64,000 bases of DNA from positions 1 to 64,000 of the forward strand of contig NZ_JACHZB010000009.1 in the NCBI RefSeq assembly GCF_014193255.1, in the 5' to 3' direction. Below are positions 43,237-52,547 of the stretch, one piece after another (within the stretch, counting starts at the first letter, position 1; each line of letters starts with the position of its first letter). Both the position numbers and the translations under genes were made by a program. The notes under the pieces were generated by a model. The model was given only the letters and a program-made list of their open reading frames with translations, was not told the origin of the DNA and made no database searches. This DNA comes from Rhizobium sp. BK196. Lineage in GTDB: Bacteria > Pseudomonadota > Alphaproteobacteria > Rhizobiales > Rhizobiaceae.

Positions 43237-45138
43237 ATGAAGTTCCCTAGATTTGTAGCCATTGCCTTATCGTCTCTCGCCGCTCTGCCTGCTTATGCGC
43301 AGGATTTCATCGCCGGTATTCCGCGTAATGAAACTCTGATCATCCAGGGCACGCCGCAGCAGAATGCCGACTGGTTCAATGTCTGGGCGCCGGGCGGTGG
43401 CGGGTCTGCCAATGTCAACGGCCTGCAGCAGCTGACGACCGATACGTTCTGGTTCATCAATCCGGAGGGTGGTCCGCATGCCTGGCAGAATGCGCTCGCG
43501 ACCGAGCCGCCGGCCTATAATGCCGATTTCACGCAAATGACCGTGAAGCTGCGCAAGGGCATCTATTGGAGTGACGGTGTCGAATTCACCAGCGATGACG
43601 TGGCCTATACCGTCAAGACGCAGATCGACCATCCCGGCATGTCCTGGAGCGCGCCCTTTTCCGTCAACGTTGCCAGCGTGGAAAATCCTGATCCGCAGAC
43701 GGTGATCTTCCATCTCAAGAAGCCGAATTCGCGCTTCCACACCGTGTTTACCGTGCGCTGGAACGCTGCCTGGATCATGCCGAAGCATGTTTTCGAAAAG
43801 GCGGGCGACCCTCTGGCATTCAAGAATAATCCGCCGGTCTCGCTCAGCGCCTATGTGCTGCAGAGCTATGACAAGGCTGGCAACTGGACCATCTGGAAAC
43901 TGCGCGACGACTGGCAACGGACGTCGATCGGCATGGCCGCCAAGGAGCCGCCGCAGGTCAAATATGTCGTCTATCGCGCCGCCGGCAATCCCGAAGCCCG
44001 CGTCATCGAGCAGCGCAATCATAATCTCGACGTGATCAACGACATGGCACCCGAGGGCATGTTTGCGATGATGCGCGACAGCAAGAGCGTTGCTTCCTGG
44101 CTGAAGGGCTTTCCCTTCGCCCATCCCGATCCGACCCTGCCATCCGTGCTGCTCAACAACAAAAAGCCGCCCTTCGACAACAAGGATGTGCGCTGGGCGC
44201 TGGCATTGATGATTGATATCCGCGCCGTGGCTCTCGGCTCCTATCGCGGTGCCGCCAATCTGGCTGCTCTCGCCACGCCGCCGACGGGCTCGGCGCCGGA
44301 CGATTATTACGCGCCGATGCAGGACTGGCTCACCAATTTCGAGCTCGATACCGGCAGCCGGAAGATCAAGCCCTACGATCCTAACATCTCCGCCCAGATC
44401 GCCACCATGGTGCGTGGTCAGTGGGGCGACCAGATCCCGACCGATCCGAAACAGCTGCAGCGCACCTTCGGCTTCGGCTGGTGGAAGCAGGATGTTCAGG
44501 CTGCAGCCGAGCTCCTGCAGAAGGCCGGTTTCAAGAAGAGCGGCAATCAATGGCTGAAGCCTGACGGCACGCCGTTCACGATCCGCCTGCAGGTCGAGGG
44601 CGATGCCATTCCGACGTTGGCGCGTGCCGGCACGGTCATTGCCCAGCAATGGAGCCAGAACGGAATTGCCACGAAGGTCGACGTTGCCGGCCCGACCAAC
44701 GGTCAGCGCCTTTCGACCGGCGATTACGAAGCCGCAATCTACTGGAGTATTGAAACCTGGGGCGGCCATCCGGACCTGTCCTTCTTCCTGGACAGCTATC
44801 ATTCGGAATTCATAAAGCCGCTCGGCCAGATCCAGCCGCCGCGCAATCTGCAGCGCTGGCAGGATCCGCGTCTCGATCAGATCATCGCGAAGAACCGCTC
44901 CATCGCCTTCGACTCGCCCGACGTCATCAAGGTCGGTCAGGATTTCTTAAAGCTCGCGGTCGAAGAGATGCCGATGATCCCGCTGATGGCCTATAACAAG
45001 TTCGCACCGTTCGACACGACCTACTGGACGAACTATCCGAGCGCTGAAAACCCCTATTCCGCCTCTGGTCCGAACTGGTCGAACATTCGTTACATGGTGA
45101 CCGGCCTGAAGGCCAATCCGGACGCTCCGAAGAACTGA
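43237..45138 (+). CDS. Oligopeptide/oligosaccharide-binding protein (family 5)
   Basis: This 633-residue extracellular solute-binding protein of the DppA/OppA family has a signal peptide (about 1-21, cleaved after AYA). Family features include MTVKLRKGIYWSDGVEFTSD and VRWALALMIDIRAVALGSYR. Relatives of similar size bind oligosaccharides in some bacteria, so the substrate is not necessarily peptide. It is the first gene of a five-gene ABC operon and is divergent from a GH39 glycosidase. AAGGAGGAG precedes the ATG. Confidence 0.9.
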   Translation: MKFPRFVAIALSSLAALPAYAQDFIAGIPRNETLIIQGTPQQNADWFNVWAPGGGGSANVNGLQQLTTDTFWFINPEGGPHAWQNALATEPPAYNADFTQMTVKLRKGIYWSDGVEFTSDDVAYTVKTQIDHPGMSWSAPFSVNVASVENPDPQTVIFHLKKPNSRFHTVFTVRWNAAWIMPKHVFEKAGDPLAFKNNPPVSLSAYVLQSYDKAGNWTIWKLRDDWQRTSIGMAAKEPPQVKYVVYRAAGNPEARVIEQRNHNLDVINDMAPEGMFAMMRDSKSVASWLKGFPFAHPDPTLPSVLLNNKKPPFDNKDVRWALALMIDIRAVALGSYRGAANLAALATPPTGSAPDDYYAPMQDWLTNFELDTGSRKIKPYDPNISAQIATMVRGQWGDQIPTDPKQLQRTFGFGWWKQDVQAAAELLQKAGFKKSGNQWLKPDGTPFTIRLQVEGDAIPTLARAGTVIAQQWSQNGIATKVDVAGPTNGQRLSTGDYEAAIYWSIETWGGHPDLSFFLDSYHSEFIKPLGQIQPPRNLQRWQDPRLDQIIAKNRSIAFDSPDVIKVGQDFLKLAVEEMPMIPLMAYNKFAPFDTTYWTNYPSAENPYSASGPNWSNIRYMVTGLKANPDAPKN

Positions 45139-45202
45139 TCGCGTCGACGTGGGAGTGGCTGATTGCCGGCCGCTCCCCTTCTCCTACTGAAGGATGGATG
45201 CC

Positions 45203-46207
45203 ATGAATGGTTTTCTGATCTATGCGGGCAAACGTTTCCTGCAGTTCCTTTTCGTGGTCGTCACCGGCATCACGCTCGCATTCCTGATCGCGCATTTCTC
45301 GCCGGTCGACCCGGTGGAGCAGACCGTATCGCTTTTGACGAGTTTCGGCTCGACCGATCCACAATCTGTTGAAATTCTGCGACAGTCGCTGCGGGAGCTC
45401 TATGGAACCGGCGGCCCGCTTATCGGTCAGTATTTCACATTCTGGGGACGGGTGCTGACCGGGGATTTCGGTCCGTCGCTGTCCTCTTTCCCGACGCCGG
45501 TCATGACCGTCATCGGACGCGCTTTGCCTTGGACCGTCGGCCTTCTCACACTTGCTACGATCATTTCGTGGATTATCGGCAACCTGCTCGGTGCGCTTGC
45601 CGGCTATTTCCGCAACAGCCGGCTGCTCAAGCTTGCCGGCATCGTCATCATGGCTTTGCAGCCGATTCCGACCTACATTATCGGCCTCAGCCTCGTCATT
45701 CTCTTTGGTTTCGTCTGGCCGATCCTGCCGATCAGTGGCGGCGCGCAGGTCAATCTCGCGCCTGCCTTCAGCTGGGTCTTCATCAGTTCGGTCATCGAAC
45801 ATGGCATTCTGCCGGCGCTGACGCTGGTGCTCGTCGGCATCGGCGGCTGGTTCATCTCCATGCGTTCGCTCGTCTCCAACATCATCACTGACGACCATGT
45901 GGTTTATGCCGAGCTCGGCGGCGTGCGCTCGAGCAGCATCTTTTCGTATTATGTGGCCCGCAACGCCATGCTGCCGCAGGTTACGGGTCTCGCGCTCAGC
46001 CTCGGCAATGTCTTCGGCGGTGCCGTCATCGTCGAGTTCGTCTTCAACTATCCGGGCATCGGCAAGCTGCTGATCTCGGGTATCTATTCCGGCGATTACA
46101 GCCTGGTCCTGGGTGTCACGACCATCGCCATCATTGCTGTTGCTGCGGCCGTCTTCGTGATCGATATCATCTATCCGCTGATCGATCCGCGCGTGAAACT
46201 GGGATAA
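45203..46207 (+). CDS. Dpp/Opp-type ABC permease B
   Basis: The protein has 334 residues and six transmembrane segments, in the DppB/OppB pattern: FLIYAGKRFLQFLFVVVTGI at the N-terminus, and the EAA-type loop VVYAELGGVRSSSIFSYYVA RNAMLPQ. The end holds FNYPGIGKLLISGIYSGDYS. ATG 45203 has AAGGA about 8 bases upstream; an ATG at 45194 overlaps that site and is less likely. It pairs with the permease encoded next. Confidence 0.92.
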   Translation: MNGFLIYAGKRFLQFLFVVVTGITLAFLIAHFSPVDPVEQTVSLLTSFGSTDPQSVEILRQSLRELYGTGGPLIGQYFTFWGRVLTGDFGPSLSSFPTPVMTVIGRALPWTVGLLTLATIISWIIGNLLGALAGYFRNSRLLKLAGIVIMALQPIPTYIIGLSLVILFGFVWPILPISGGAQVNLAPAFSWVFISSVIEHGILPALTLVLVGIGGWFISMRSLVSNIITDDHVVYAELGGVRSSSIFSYYVARNAMLPQVTGLALSLGNVFGGAVIVEFVFNYPGIGKLLISGIYSGDYSLVLGVTTIAIIAVAAAVFVIDIIYPLIDPRVKLG

Positions 46208-46212
46208 TCGCG

Positions 46213-47070
46213 ATGTTCAAGATCCTCCGAGACCTGCTTCGTTACAACCGCGAATTCCTGTTCGGGACGATCCTGATCCTGATCATTGTCGGGTTGATCG
46301 TCTCCTCGTTTTTCTCACCCTATGACGAGACCGCCATCTATGTCGTGATCCCCGACATGCCGCCATCGGCCGAATTCTGGTTCGGCACGACCTCGCGCGG
46401 CCAGGATGTCTTCTGGCAGATCGGCGCGTCGCTGCGCAATACGCTCATCTTCGGCATCATTGTCGCCGTCGTCAGCCGCCTCATCGCGCTCGTCGTCGGC
46501 CTCGTTTCCGGCTACATCGGCGGCCGCACCGACCAGATCATCATGGGCGTCAACGATACGCTGGGCGCGCTGCCAAACATCCCGATCCTGCTTCTTCTGG
46601 TCTTTGTCCTGCGTGACCAGATGACATGGTCGATGCTGGCGGTCGTCGCAGCCCTGCTCGGTTGGACCCATGACAGCCGGCTCATCCGCTCCGTTGCGCT
46701 ATCGCTTCGGCAACGGGAATTCACGCGGCACGCCGTCTTTTCGGGCATGCGCACGTCGCAGATCCTCATTCGCGAACATCTTCCCTATGTCATGCCGATC
46801 GTCTTCTTCACGACGATGAACAATCTTATCTGGGCGATCGGCCTGGAGGTGACGCTCTCCATTCTCGGTTTTTCCGACATTAACCGGCCGACGATCGGTG
46901 GCATGATCTACTGGGCCAATGCACATTCGGCCATGGTTGCCGGCATCTGGTGGTGGGTGGCCTTCCCGATGCTCTTCGTGGTCATCCTCTTCCTCGGCCT
47001 TTTCATGCTTTCCATGTCGGTCAATGAATATATCGACCCGCGCTCGCGCCTGGCACGGATGGGAGCCTGA
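46213..47070 (+). CDS. Dpp/Opp-type ABC permease C
   Basis: This 285-residue permease has an N-terminal single helix (FLFGTILILIIVGLIVSSFF), the extracytoplasmic region FWFGTTSRGQDVFWQIG (the F-G-T-D-x-x-G-R-D motif of DppC/OppC in variant form), then five more helices. The EAA loop holds TRHAVFSGMRTSQILIREHL. It starts 6 bases after the DppB-like stop. The variant Thr-Ser-Arg-Gly-Gln in the usually Asp-rich loop may reflect the substrate class. Confidence 0.92.
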   Translation: MFKILRDLLRYNREFLFGTILILIIVGLIVSSFFSPYDETAIYVVIPDMPPSAEFWFGTTSRGQDVFWQIGASLRNTLIFGIIVAVVSRLIALVVGLVSGYIGGRTDQIIMGVNDTLGALPNIPILLLLVFVLRDQMTWSMLAVVAALLGWTHDSRLIRSVALSLRQREFTRHAVFSGMRTSQILIREHLPYVMPIVFFTTMNNLIWAIGLEVTLSILGFSDINRPTIGGMIYWANAHSAMVAGIWWWVAFPMLFVVILFLGLFMLSMSVNEYIDPRSRLARMGA

Positions 47071-47074
47071 GACG

Positions 47075-48109
47075 ATGCAGAATTCTTTGAGGCAAGCACC
47101 TTTGACCCTCGTCGAAAACTCCCGGGATGCGCTGACGATCGACGGGCTCAAATGCTACTACGTCAACGATTATTTCGGCGTCCGGCGCGAGATCAGGGCC
47201 GTCGACGATATCAGCCTGACGGTACGCAAGAACGAAATCTACGGCATTGCCGGAGAATCCTCGAGCGGCAAGACCTCGCTCATCAAGACGCTTGCCGGAG
47301 CCATTCGCCCGCCGATGAGGGTCGTCGGCGGCACGGTCAATTTCAATTTCGATGGCAAGCCGATCGACGTCTATGGCGAACCGCAAAAGATGCGGGCTGC
47401 GCGCTGGCGGCATCTCTCCTACATCATGCAGGGCTCGATGAACGTGCTAAACCCGGTCCGGCGGGTGAAACACGCTTTCAACGATTTCGCCTTCCGCCAT
47501 ATGGATCTGGATCAAGCTGCTTTCCGCCAGCGGGTCGAGGCGCATCTTGCCCGCCTGCATCTCGATCCGCATGTCCTTGAAGCCTTTCCGCACCAGCTCT
47601 CCGGCGGTATGCGCCAGCGGCTGACCATTGCGCTTGCCACCGTGTGCGAACCGGAATTCATCATCGCCGACGAACCGACGACGGCGCTCGACGTTTTGGT
47701 GCAGCAGGATGTTCTGGCGTTGATCAAGGAAGTGCAGACGCGTATGCAAGCTTCAGTCATCTTCGTCACCCACGATATGTCTGTCCACGCCGCCATCACC
47801 GATCGCCTAGCGATCATGTATGCCGGCCGCCTCGCCGAAGAAGGGCCGACGCAGGCGATCTTCGACAATCCGCAACATCCCTATACGGCTCACCTGATCG
47901 GCAGCCTGCCGCGCATCGGCGATACCCGGACGCGGAAGAGCTTGCAGGGCAAGCCTCCGGCGCTTTCGAACCCGCCGTCGGGATGTCGCTTCCATCCACG
48001 GTGTCCGATTGCGATCGACAGGTGCTCGAAGGAGGTTCCTGTCATGGAGCCGAGCGCGACCGGCGGGCGCGTGGCCTGTTTCAAGGCAGGGGAGTACAAG
48101 ATCCAATGA
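47075..48109 (+). CDS. Dpp/Opp-type ABC ATPase D
   Basis: The protein has 344 residues. Walker A is GESSSGKTS (with Ser for the usual Gly at the fourth position), the signature is LSGGMRQRLTIALA, Walker B FIIADEPTTALDV and the H-loop THDMSVHAAI. A C-terminal Cys-containing oligopeptide-transporter region reads GCRFHPRCPIAIDRCSKEVP, where relatives bind an Fe-S cluster or zinc. It starts 4 bases after the permease stop and ends in an ATGA overlap with the next ATPase. Confidence 0.93.
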   Translation: MQNSLRQAPLTLVENSRDALTIDGLKCYYVNDYFGVRREIRAVDDISLTVRKNEIYGIAGESSSGKTSLIKTLAGAIRPPMRVVGGTVNFNFDGKPIDVYGEPQKMRAARWRHLSYIMQGSMNVLNPVRRVKHAFNDFAFRHMDLDQAAFRQRVEAHLARLHLDPHVLEAFPHQLSGGMRQRLTIALATVCEPEFIIADEPTTALDVLVQQDVLALIKEVQTRMQASVIFVTHDMSVHAAITDRLAIMYAGRLAEEGPTQAIFDNPQHPYTAHLIGSLPRIGDTRTRKSLQGKPPALSNPPSGCRFHPRCPIAIDRCSKEVPVMEPSATGGRVACFKAGEYKIQ

Positions 48110-48966
48110 GTGGCGAACACCTTCTCCAGCTTGAAAATGTCAGCAAGTTCTTTCCGATCGGCGGTTTCTTTTCACGCGCCAGAATGACGGCAGTCGATAA
48201 CGTGAGCTTTGCGCTTGCGGCTGACAGGCCAGAGATTTTTACGATCGTCGGCGAATCCGGCTCCGGCAAATCCACGCTCGCCAAGATGATCCTCGGCAGC
48301 GAAGCCGCAGACCGCGGCACCATCCGCTTCGACGGCGCCGACATTGGCGATATCAGCAGCCGCAGCGCCCGCGAAGCCTTCATGACCAGAGTTCAGCCGG
48401 TTTTCCAGAATCCCTTCGAAGCCTTCAATCCGCTGACGCGCATCGACGAGTATCTGTATGCCACGGCGCATCGCTTCAAGGGTGCGAAGAGCCGCGCGGA
48501 AAGGGAGGCCTTGGCAGATATGACGCTGCAGCGGGTCGGCCTCTCCATTGCGGAGGTTCGAGGACGTTATTCGCACGAATTGTCCGGTGGCCAGCTCCAG
48601 CGCATTGCGGTGGCACGCGCGCTCATTCCCGAGCCGAAGCTTATCGTCGCAGACGAGCCAGTTTCCATGGTGGATGCGTCGCTGCGCATGTCGATCGTCA
48701 ATCTCTTCCGCGAATTGCGCGACACGTTGAAAGTATCGATCATCTACATCACTCATGATCTTGCGACCGCCTATTACATAGCGGACCGTGTCATCATCAT
48801 GCGCAAGGGCGTGGTCGTCGAAAGTGGGGACGCGCGTGCCGTGCTGGACAATCCGCAGCACGACTATTCGTTCGCCTTGAAGAATGCCGTGCTGCCCCCG
48901 GATCCAAAGCGAGCATCAGCGATCCTATACGCGCGTCAGCGCGACCGTATGTCTTCCGGTGTCTAG
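48106..48966 (+). CDS. Dpp/Opp-type ABC ATPase F
   Basis: This 286-residue second ATPase of the importer has Walker A GESGSGKST, signature LSGGQLQRIAVARALIPEP and Walker B LIVADEPVSMVDASLR, where V-D-A replaces the usual L-D-V. The H-loop is ITHDLATAYY. It lacks the C-terminal Cys cluster of its partner, which is common for F-type subunits of this group. Coupled by ATGA to the D subunit; last gene of the operon. Confidence 0.93.
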   Translation: MSGEHLLQLENVSKFFPIGGFFSRARMTAVDNVSFALAADRPEIFTIVGESGSGKSTLAKMILGSEAADRGTIRFDGADIGDISSRSAREAFMTRVQPVFQNPFEAFNPLTRIDEYLYATAHRFKGAKSRAEREALADMTLQRVGLSIAEVRGRYSHELSGGQLQRIAVARALIPEPKLIVADEPVSMVDASLRMSIVNLFRELRDTLKVSIIYITHDLATAYYIADRVIIMRKGVVVESGDARAVLDNPQHDYSFALKNAVLPPDPKRASAILYARQRDRMSSGV

Positions 48967-49235
48967 CTCTGTTCCACTCGGCTGAGGGCTCTACTTCTTC
49001 GCCGACATTGCGTCGTGAGGCTACGAGGAGGGCCCCAGCGACGGTACCGGCGGAAATCAACAGCCGATCCGCCTCTTCGATTGCCGTCATGTAAGCTTCG
49101 CCCTGCGGTTCGTCGTCGGATTCCCACCCACGCGAATCCAACACCTGTCTTCGTCGAAGGCTACAGCTTATACAAATCCAACTCAGCACTCGGCTATCAT
49201 CCTGCAGTGGGGCGGCGGTCAGATTTCGGAACCTG
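48967..49235. other. Intergenic stretch between convergent operons
   Basis: No gene is supported. A minus-strand frame of 130 codons (48797-49189) overlaps the ATPase end and shows no family features. No strong terminator was found for either operon. Confidence 0.4.
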
Positions 49236-50180
49236 TCATTTGAGAAGGACCAGGCTTGCGGCGCCGATCAAACCGGCATGCCTTCCGAGTTGCGCCGGCA
49301 CGACCGGCACATCGCGGTAAGCGGGCATCGCGCGCTCCTGAATGGTGGCCTCGATCCGTTCTCGAAGAAGATCGTAGCCGTGGGAAATTCCACCGCCCAT
49401 GACGATCATATCCGGCGAGTAGAGGTGGAGCAGATTGGTAAAGCCGATGCCCAGCCAGCGGGCCTCCCTGTCAATCAGCGCAAGGGCTGCTTCGTCACCC
49501 CCGCGCGCAGCCTCGACAACGTGTTGGCCCGTCACGTCGCCGTCATGTGACAGCGCCCGTAGCACTGAACCGTCACCCGGTTTTGTCAGTGCTGTCGCAC
49601 GACGGCCAAGTGCCGTGCCCGATGCCACCGCCTCGAAGCAGCCCACCGCACCGCAAAGGCATCGTTCACTCTCGCCGGTGATGGTCATATGGCCGATTTC
49701 ACCTGCGAGCCCACGACGACCGTGCACGATCCGGCCATCGGCGATCACCCCACCGCCAATGCCGGTGGACACGGTGACGAACACAAGCGAGGCCGTGCCG
49801 CGCCCGGCGCCGAAACGCCATTCGCCGAGAGCGGCGGCGTTCGCATCGTTCTCCAACCGGACAGGCAGGTTCAAGCGATCTTCAAGAAGGCGCGCGAGGG
49901 GTACTTCACGCCAGCCCGAGAGTGTCGGCGGTGCAGTCAGGATGCCTGCGGCCGGATCAAGCGGGCCGGGCGCTCCGACGCCGATGCCGAGCGGCCTGGC
50001 GTCGGGAAGTTCCGAACAGGTTTCCTCCGCAAGCATCGTGATCTGCTCGATGACTGCAACCGGCCCATCCCTGGCGCGCGTCGGAGCGGATGCGAACGCC
50101 AGTAAATTGCCGTCGTCGCCAACCAATGCGGCGCGCAACTCCGTTCCACCCAGGTCGAATGCGAGCGCAATTCTGTTCAT
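49236..50180 (-). CDS. ROK-family sugar kinase
   Basis: This 314-residue ROK kinase has the ATP-binding DLGGTELRA (9-17), catalytic Asp112 in ENDANAA, and the ROK signature with zinc site His164 and Cys174/176/181 (GEIGHMTITG, CLCGAVGCFEAVASG). It phosphorylates a hexose. Its start overlaps by 4 bases the stop of a ribulose-phosphate-epimerase-family gene. The kinase/epimerase pairing is reminiscent of the AlsK/AlsE pair for D-allose, where allulose-6-phosphate is epimerised to fructose-6-phosphate. It is the last gene of the operon. Confidence 0.87.
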   Translation of the reverse strand: MNRIALAFDLGGTELRAALVGDDGNLLAFASAPTRARDGPVAVIEQITMLAEETCSELPDARPLGIGVGAPGPLDPAAGILTAPPTLSGWREVPLARLLEDRLNLPVRLENDANAAALGEWRFGAGRGTASLVFVTVSTGIGGGVIADGRIVHGRRGLAGEIGHMTITGESERCLCGAVGCFEAVASGTALGRRATALTKPGDGSVLRALSHDGDVTGQHVVEAARGGDEAALALIDREARWLGIGFTNLLHLYSPDMIVMGGGISHGYDLLRERIEATIQERAMPAYRDVPVVPAQLGRHAGLIGAASLVLLK

Positions 50181-50899
50181 TGCGGCTCGGCCTCCAGAGA
50201 ACGCAGCCAGGCGATGCGCCCCGGCAGATCCATGTCGCCAAACGCCAGTGACCCGAGCACGACCGTCTCGGCACCTGCTGCCCGCAACAGCGGAACTGTC
50301 TGTTCACGGATGCCGCCATCCGCTGCAAGGACGATCTCCTTTTCACGTCCGGCGCGCTTCATCAGCGAGCGCGCTTCGCGCAACCGGTCGCAGGCTTTGT
50401 CCGAAAGGCTTTGTCCCTTGACGCCGATCGAGGTCCCGAGCAGCGTGAAGAAGGCGACCTCAGTGAGGAACGGTTCTGCCGCGGCGACCGGAGTTTCCAG
50501 TCGCAGAACGACACCGGCTTCGGCCCCAAGCTCTTTTGCGAGTGCCACCGCACACAAGCCGGCTTCCCCATTCTCGGCATGAACACTGATGAGATCGGCG
50601 CCGGCCTCGATGAACTGGCGTGTCTGCTCCTCGACGATCTCGGCCTCGACCATCAGGTGCACATGGATCGGTTTTGCCGTCAGCTTGGCGATGCGGGCGA
50701 CGAAATCGGGAAAGAACAGGAAGCCGGGCGTGAAGCGTGCGTCGGCTACGTCGATATGGTGGAGATCAACATAGGGTTCGATGCGGCGAAGGTCGCGCTC
50801 CATATTGGCAAGATCCGCGGACCAGAGTGAAAACTCGCCGAGTAGCCTATGCCGGGGCAATGCGGCGATGGCGCCGCCCGAGAGAGAGTTCGATGTCAT
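50177..50899 (-). CDS. Ribulose-phosphate 3-epimerase family protein (AlsE-like)
   Basis: This 240-residue TIM-barrel protein of the Rpe/AlsE family has His48 and Asp50 (HHIDVADARFTPG), His81 (IHVHLMVE) and Asp194 (AADGGI), the metal and acid/base positions of the family. The second motif departs from the usual H-x-D-V-M-D-G-x-F-V-P-N, so substrate choice probably differs from pentose-phosphate Rpe. Next to a ROK kinase, epimerisation of a ketohexose-6-phosphate is the likely role. Both ends overlap the neighbouring genes by 4 bases. Confidence 0.82.
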   Translation of the reverse strand: MTSNSLSGGAIAALPRHRLLGEFSLWSADLANMERDLRRIEPYVDLHHIDVADARFTPGFLFFPDFVARIAKLTAKPIHVHLMVEAEIVEEQTRQFIEAGADLISVHAENGEAGLCAVALAKELGAEAGVVLRLETPVAAAEPFLTEVAFFTLLGTSIGVKGQSLSDKACDRLREARSLMKRAGREKEIVLAADGGIREQTVPLLRAAGAETVVLGSLAFGDMDLPGRIAWLRSLEAEPQ

Positions 50900-51729
50900 G
50901 GCTGAGCGATGCTCCGATCTTTGAATTCTGTGGTGAGGAATTGCTGGATCACCGTTCGGACCGCGGCGAAATGCGCTTCGGCATCCGCTGCCTTTGCCGG
51001 CACTTCGAGGAAATGCGCATTTGGAAGCGTGTCAGCCAACAATCGCGCGACGGCGAGGGGGTGAATGGCATCCTGCCGGTTGCCGAGGACGAGGGCGGGA
51101 ACACTGAGGTTTTCTGCGTCTTCCAGCGAAACGCCGGTTCCATCCGAGGCGATGTCGCAGAGGACGTCGGCGAAAGTTCGTGCATCCGGGCGTTCGAAAT
51201 AGCCAAGCAGAGAGGCGAGATTGTCTGGCGCTTCCATCCGCAGACGTCCCGCCGTCGCCGACCTGGCAAAAAGCGTCTGGCCGTCGCCAGTCGAATGAGA
51301 TCGAAGCAATGCCGCGATCTCGCGGATCGGCGCGAGATTGTCTGGGGCCCGGGCAAACCACCAGGCCGGTCGCACCAGAATGAGACCCATGACGCGCTCG
51401 GGATACGTTTTGGCCAGATGCAGCGCGATGGCTGCGCCCATCGAGACGCCGCCGGCGATGAACCGGTCTATTCCCTTTTCGTCTGCTGCGGCCAAGACGT
51501 CGGCTGCAAACATCGCAATCGAAAAGGGGCGGCGCGTTCCGAGCGTCGAGCTTCCATGCCCGCGGCACTCGGTCGTGATCCGCCGCCAGTCGTGCCCTTC
51601 CGGGATAACCTGCGCGACCTGCGCCTCATTGCCTCCGAGCCCGTGTTGAAAGAGCAAGGCTTGGCCTGTCCCGCAGTCGTAGACTGAAAGGTTGGCATCG
51701 TCTCGTCTGAAGGCGATGGGCGTCTTCAT
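50896..51729 (-). CDS. Alpha/beta hydrolase
   Basis: This 277-residue hydrolase has HGLGG near 29-33 (oxyanion), nucleophile Ser96 in GGVSMGAA, and a likely Asp in NRQDAIHP; the final His is not obvious in the usual position (KAADAEAHFA is a candidate). Related proteins act on esters, lactones or C-C bonds. It lies between an epimerase and a TIM-barrel isomerase with 4-base overlaps on both sides, so it is an integral pathway step, such as ester or lactone cleavage. Confidence 0.78.
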   Translation of the reverse strand: MKTPIAFRRDDANLSVYDCGTGQALLFQHGLGGNEAQVAQVIPEGHDWRRITTECRGHGSSTLGTRRPFSIAMFAADVLAAADEKGIDRFIAGGVSMGAAIALHLAKTYPERVMGLILVRPAWWFARAPDNLAPIREIAALLRSHSTGDGQTLFARSATAGRLRMEAPDNLASLLGYFERPDARTFADVLCDIASDGTGVSLEDAENLSVPALVLGNRQDAIHPLAVARLLADTLPNAHFLEVPAKAADAEAHFAAVRTVIQQFLTTEFKDRSIAQP

Positions 51730-52547
51730 CGGATCAGATCCGAAAGAAATTTGGCGACGGCGGGTGCTTCTTCTGCCGCAAGACCGTGCGTGACGAGCGC
51801 ACCGCTGAAACCGGTCGCGCGCAGGCCTTTGATGAAGGCTGGGAAATCGACGATACCCTGACCTGCCGTCGCAAAGCGGCCATCGGCATAACGATCCTTC
51901 GCATGGGCCATCGTCACATACCCGGCCGAGATATCGATCGCCCTAGCGACGATGTCGGACACTTCGGCTGGTGCTGCCTGCTCGAAGAGGTTTGCCGGAT
52001 CGAGCACGATGCGCAGGCGCCTCGAACCTATCTCTTCGATCAGCCGCACCGCATCGGCGGCGGAGGTGACGATGTTTGCCTGTTCCGGCTCGATGCCGAG
52101 ATCGATCCCGTGCCGCTCGGCAAGTTCCAGCGCCTTTTCCATTTCGGCCGCCATATCGGCCCAGGCGGACGGAAGCGCATTGTCGGGATGATGCATCCAT
52201 TGGTCCTGGGCATGACGGCTGCCGGTGCAAAGCGTCACCAGCGGAATCTGCAGGGCCGCCGCCGTTTCGATCACCGCTCCAAGCTGTTTGAGCCCTCTTT
52301 CCCGCACGGACCTGTCCGGATGAGCCATGTTATAGGTGCCCGAAAGCGCCGCGAGCGAAACGCCGGCCTCCTCAGATGCTGTCCGGATCGCGGTGATCGT
52401 TTCCGGCGCTACCGCATCCGGCATCGACGGCAGGCCGACGCAGGCGAGATTGAACTGCGTCGTCGCAAATCCGCAGTCACGCACGGTGCAGAGAATTTGC
52501 CGGGGATCGGTGCCGGGGAAGGTCTTTGCAAAGATCCCAAGCTGCAT
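51726..52547 (-). CDS. TIM-barrel sugar isomerase/epimerase
   Basis: This 273-residue protein of the xylose-isomerase-like TIM barrel (AP endonuclease 2) superfamily has likely metal ligands Glu in GIEPEQAN, Asp in VLDPANLF, and His in MAHAKDR. The usual last Glu is replaced in the region LVTHGLAAEE, where a His or later Glu might serve. Substrate class is a keto/aldose, cyclitol or 3-keto sugar. It shares one base with the dehydrogenase stop upstream. Confidence 0.8.
   Translation of the reverse strand: MQLGIFAKTFPGTDPRQILCTVRDCGFATTQFNLACVGLPSMPDAVAPETITAIRTASEEAGVSLAALSGTYNMAHPDRSVRERGLKQLGAVIETAAALQIPLVTLCTGSRHAQDQWMHHPDNALPSAWADMAAEMEKALELAERHGIDLGIEPEQANIVTSAADAVRLIEEIGSRRLRIVLDPANLFEQAAPAEVSDIVARAIDISAGYVTMAHAKDRYADGRFATAGQGIVDFPAFIKGLRATGFSGALVTHGLAAEEAPAVAKFLSDLIR

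Noticed and set aside
43267..44802. 511-codon frame antisense to the family 5 binding-protein gene
   Set aside because: The plus frame has a signal peptide, a ribosome site and clear family motifs. The antisense frame has none and is explained by GC-rich third positions.
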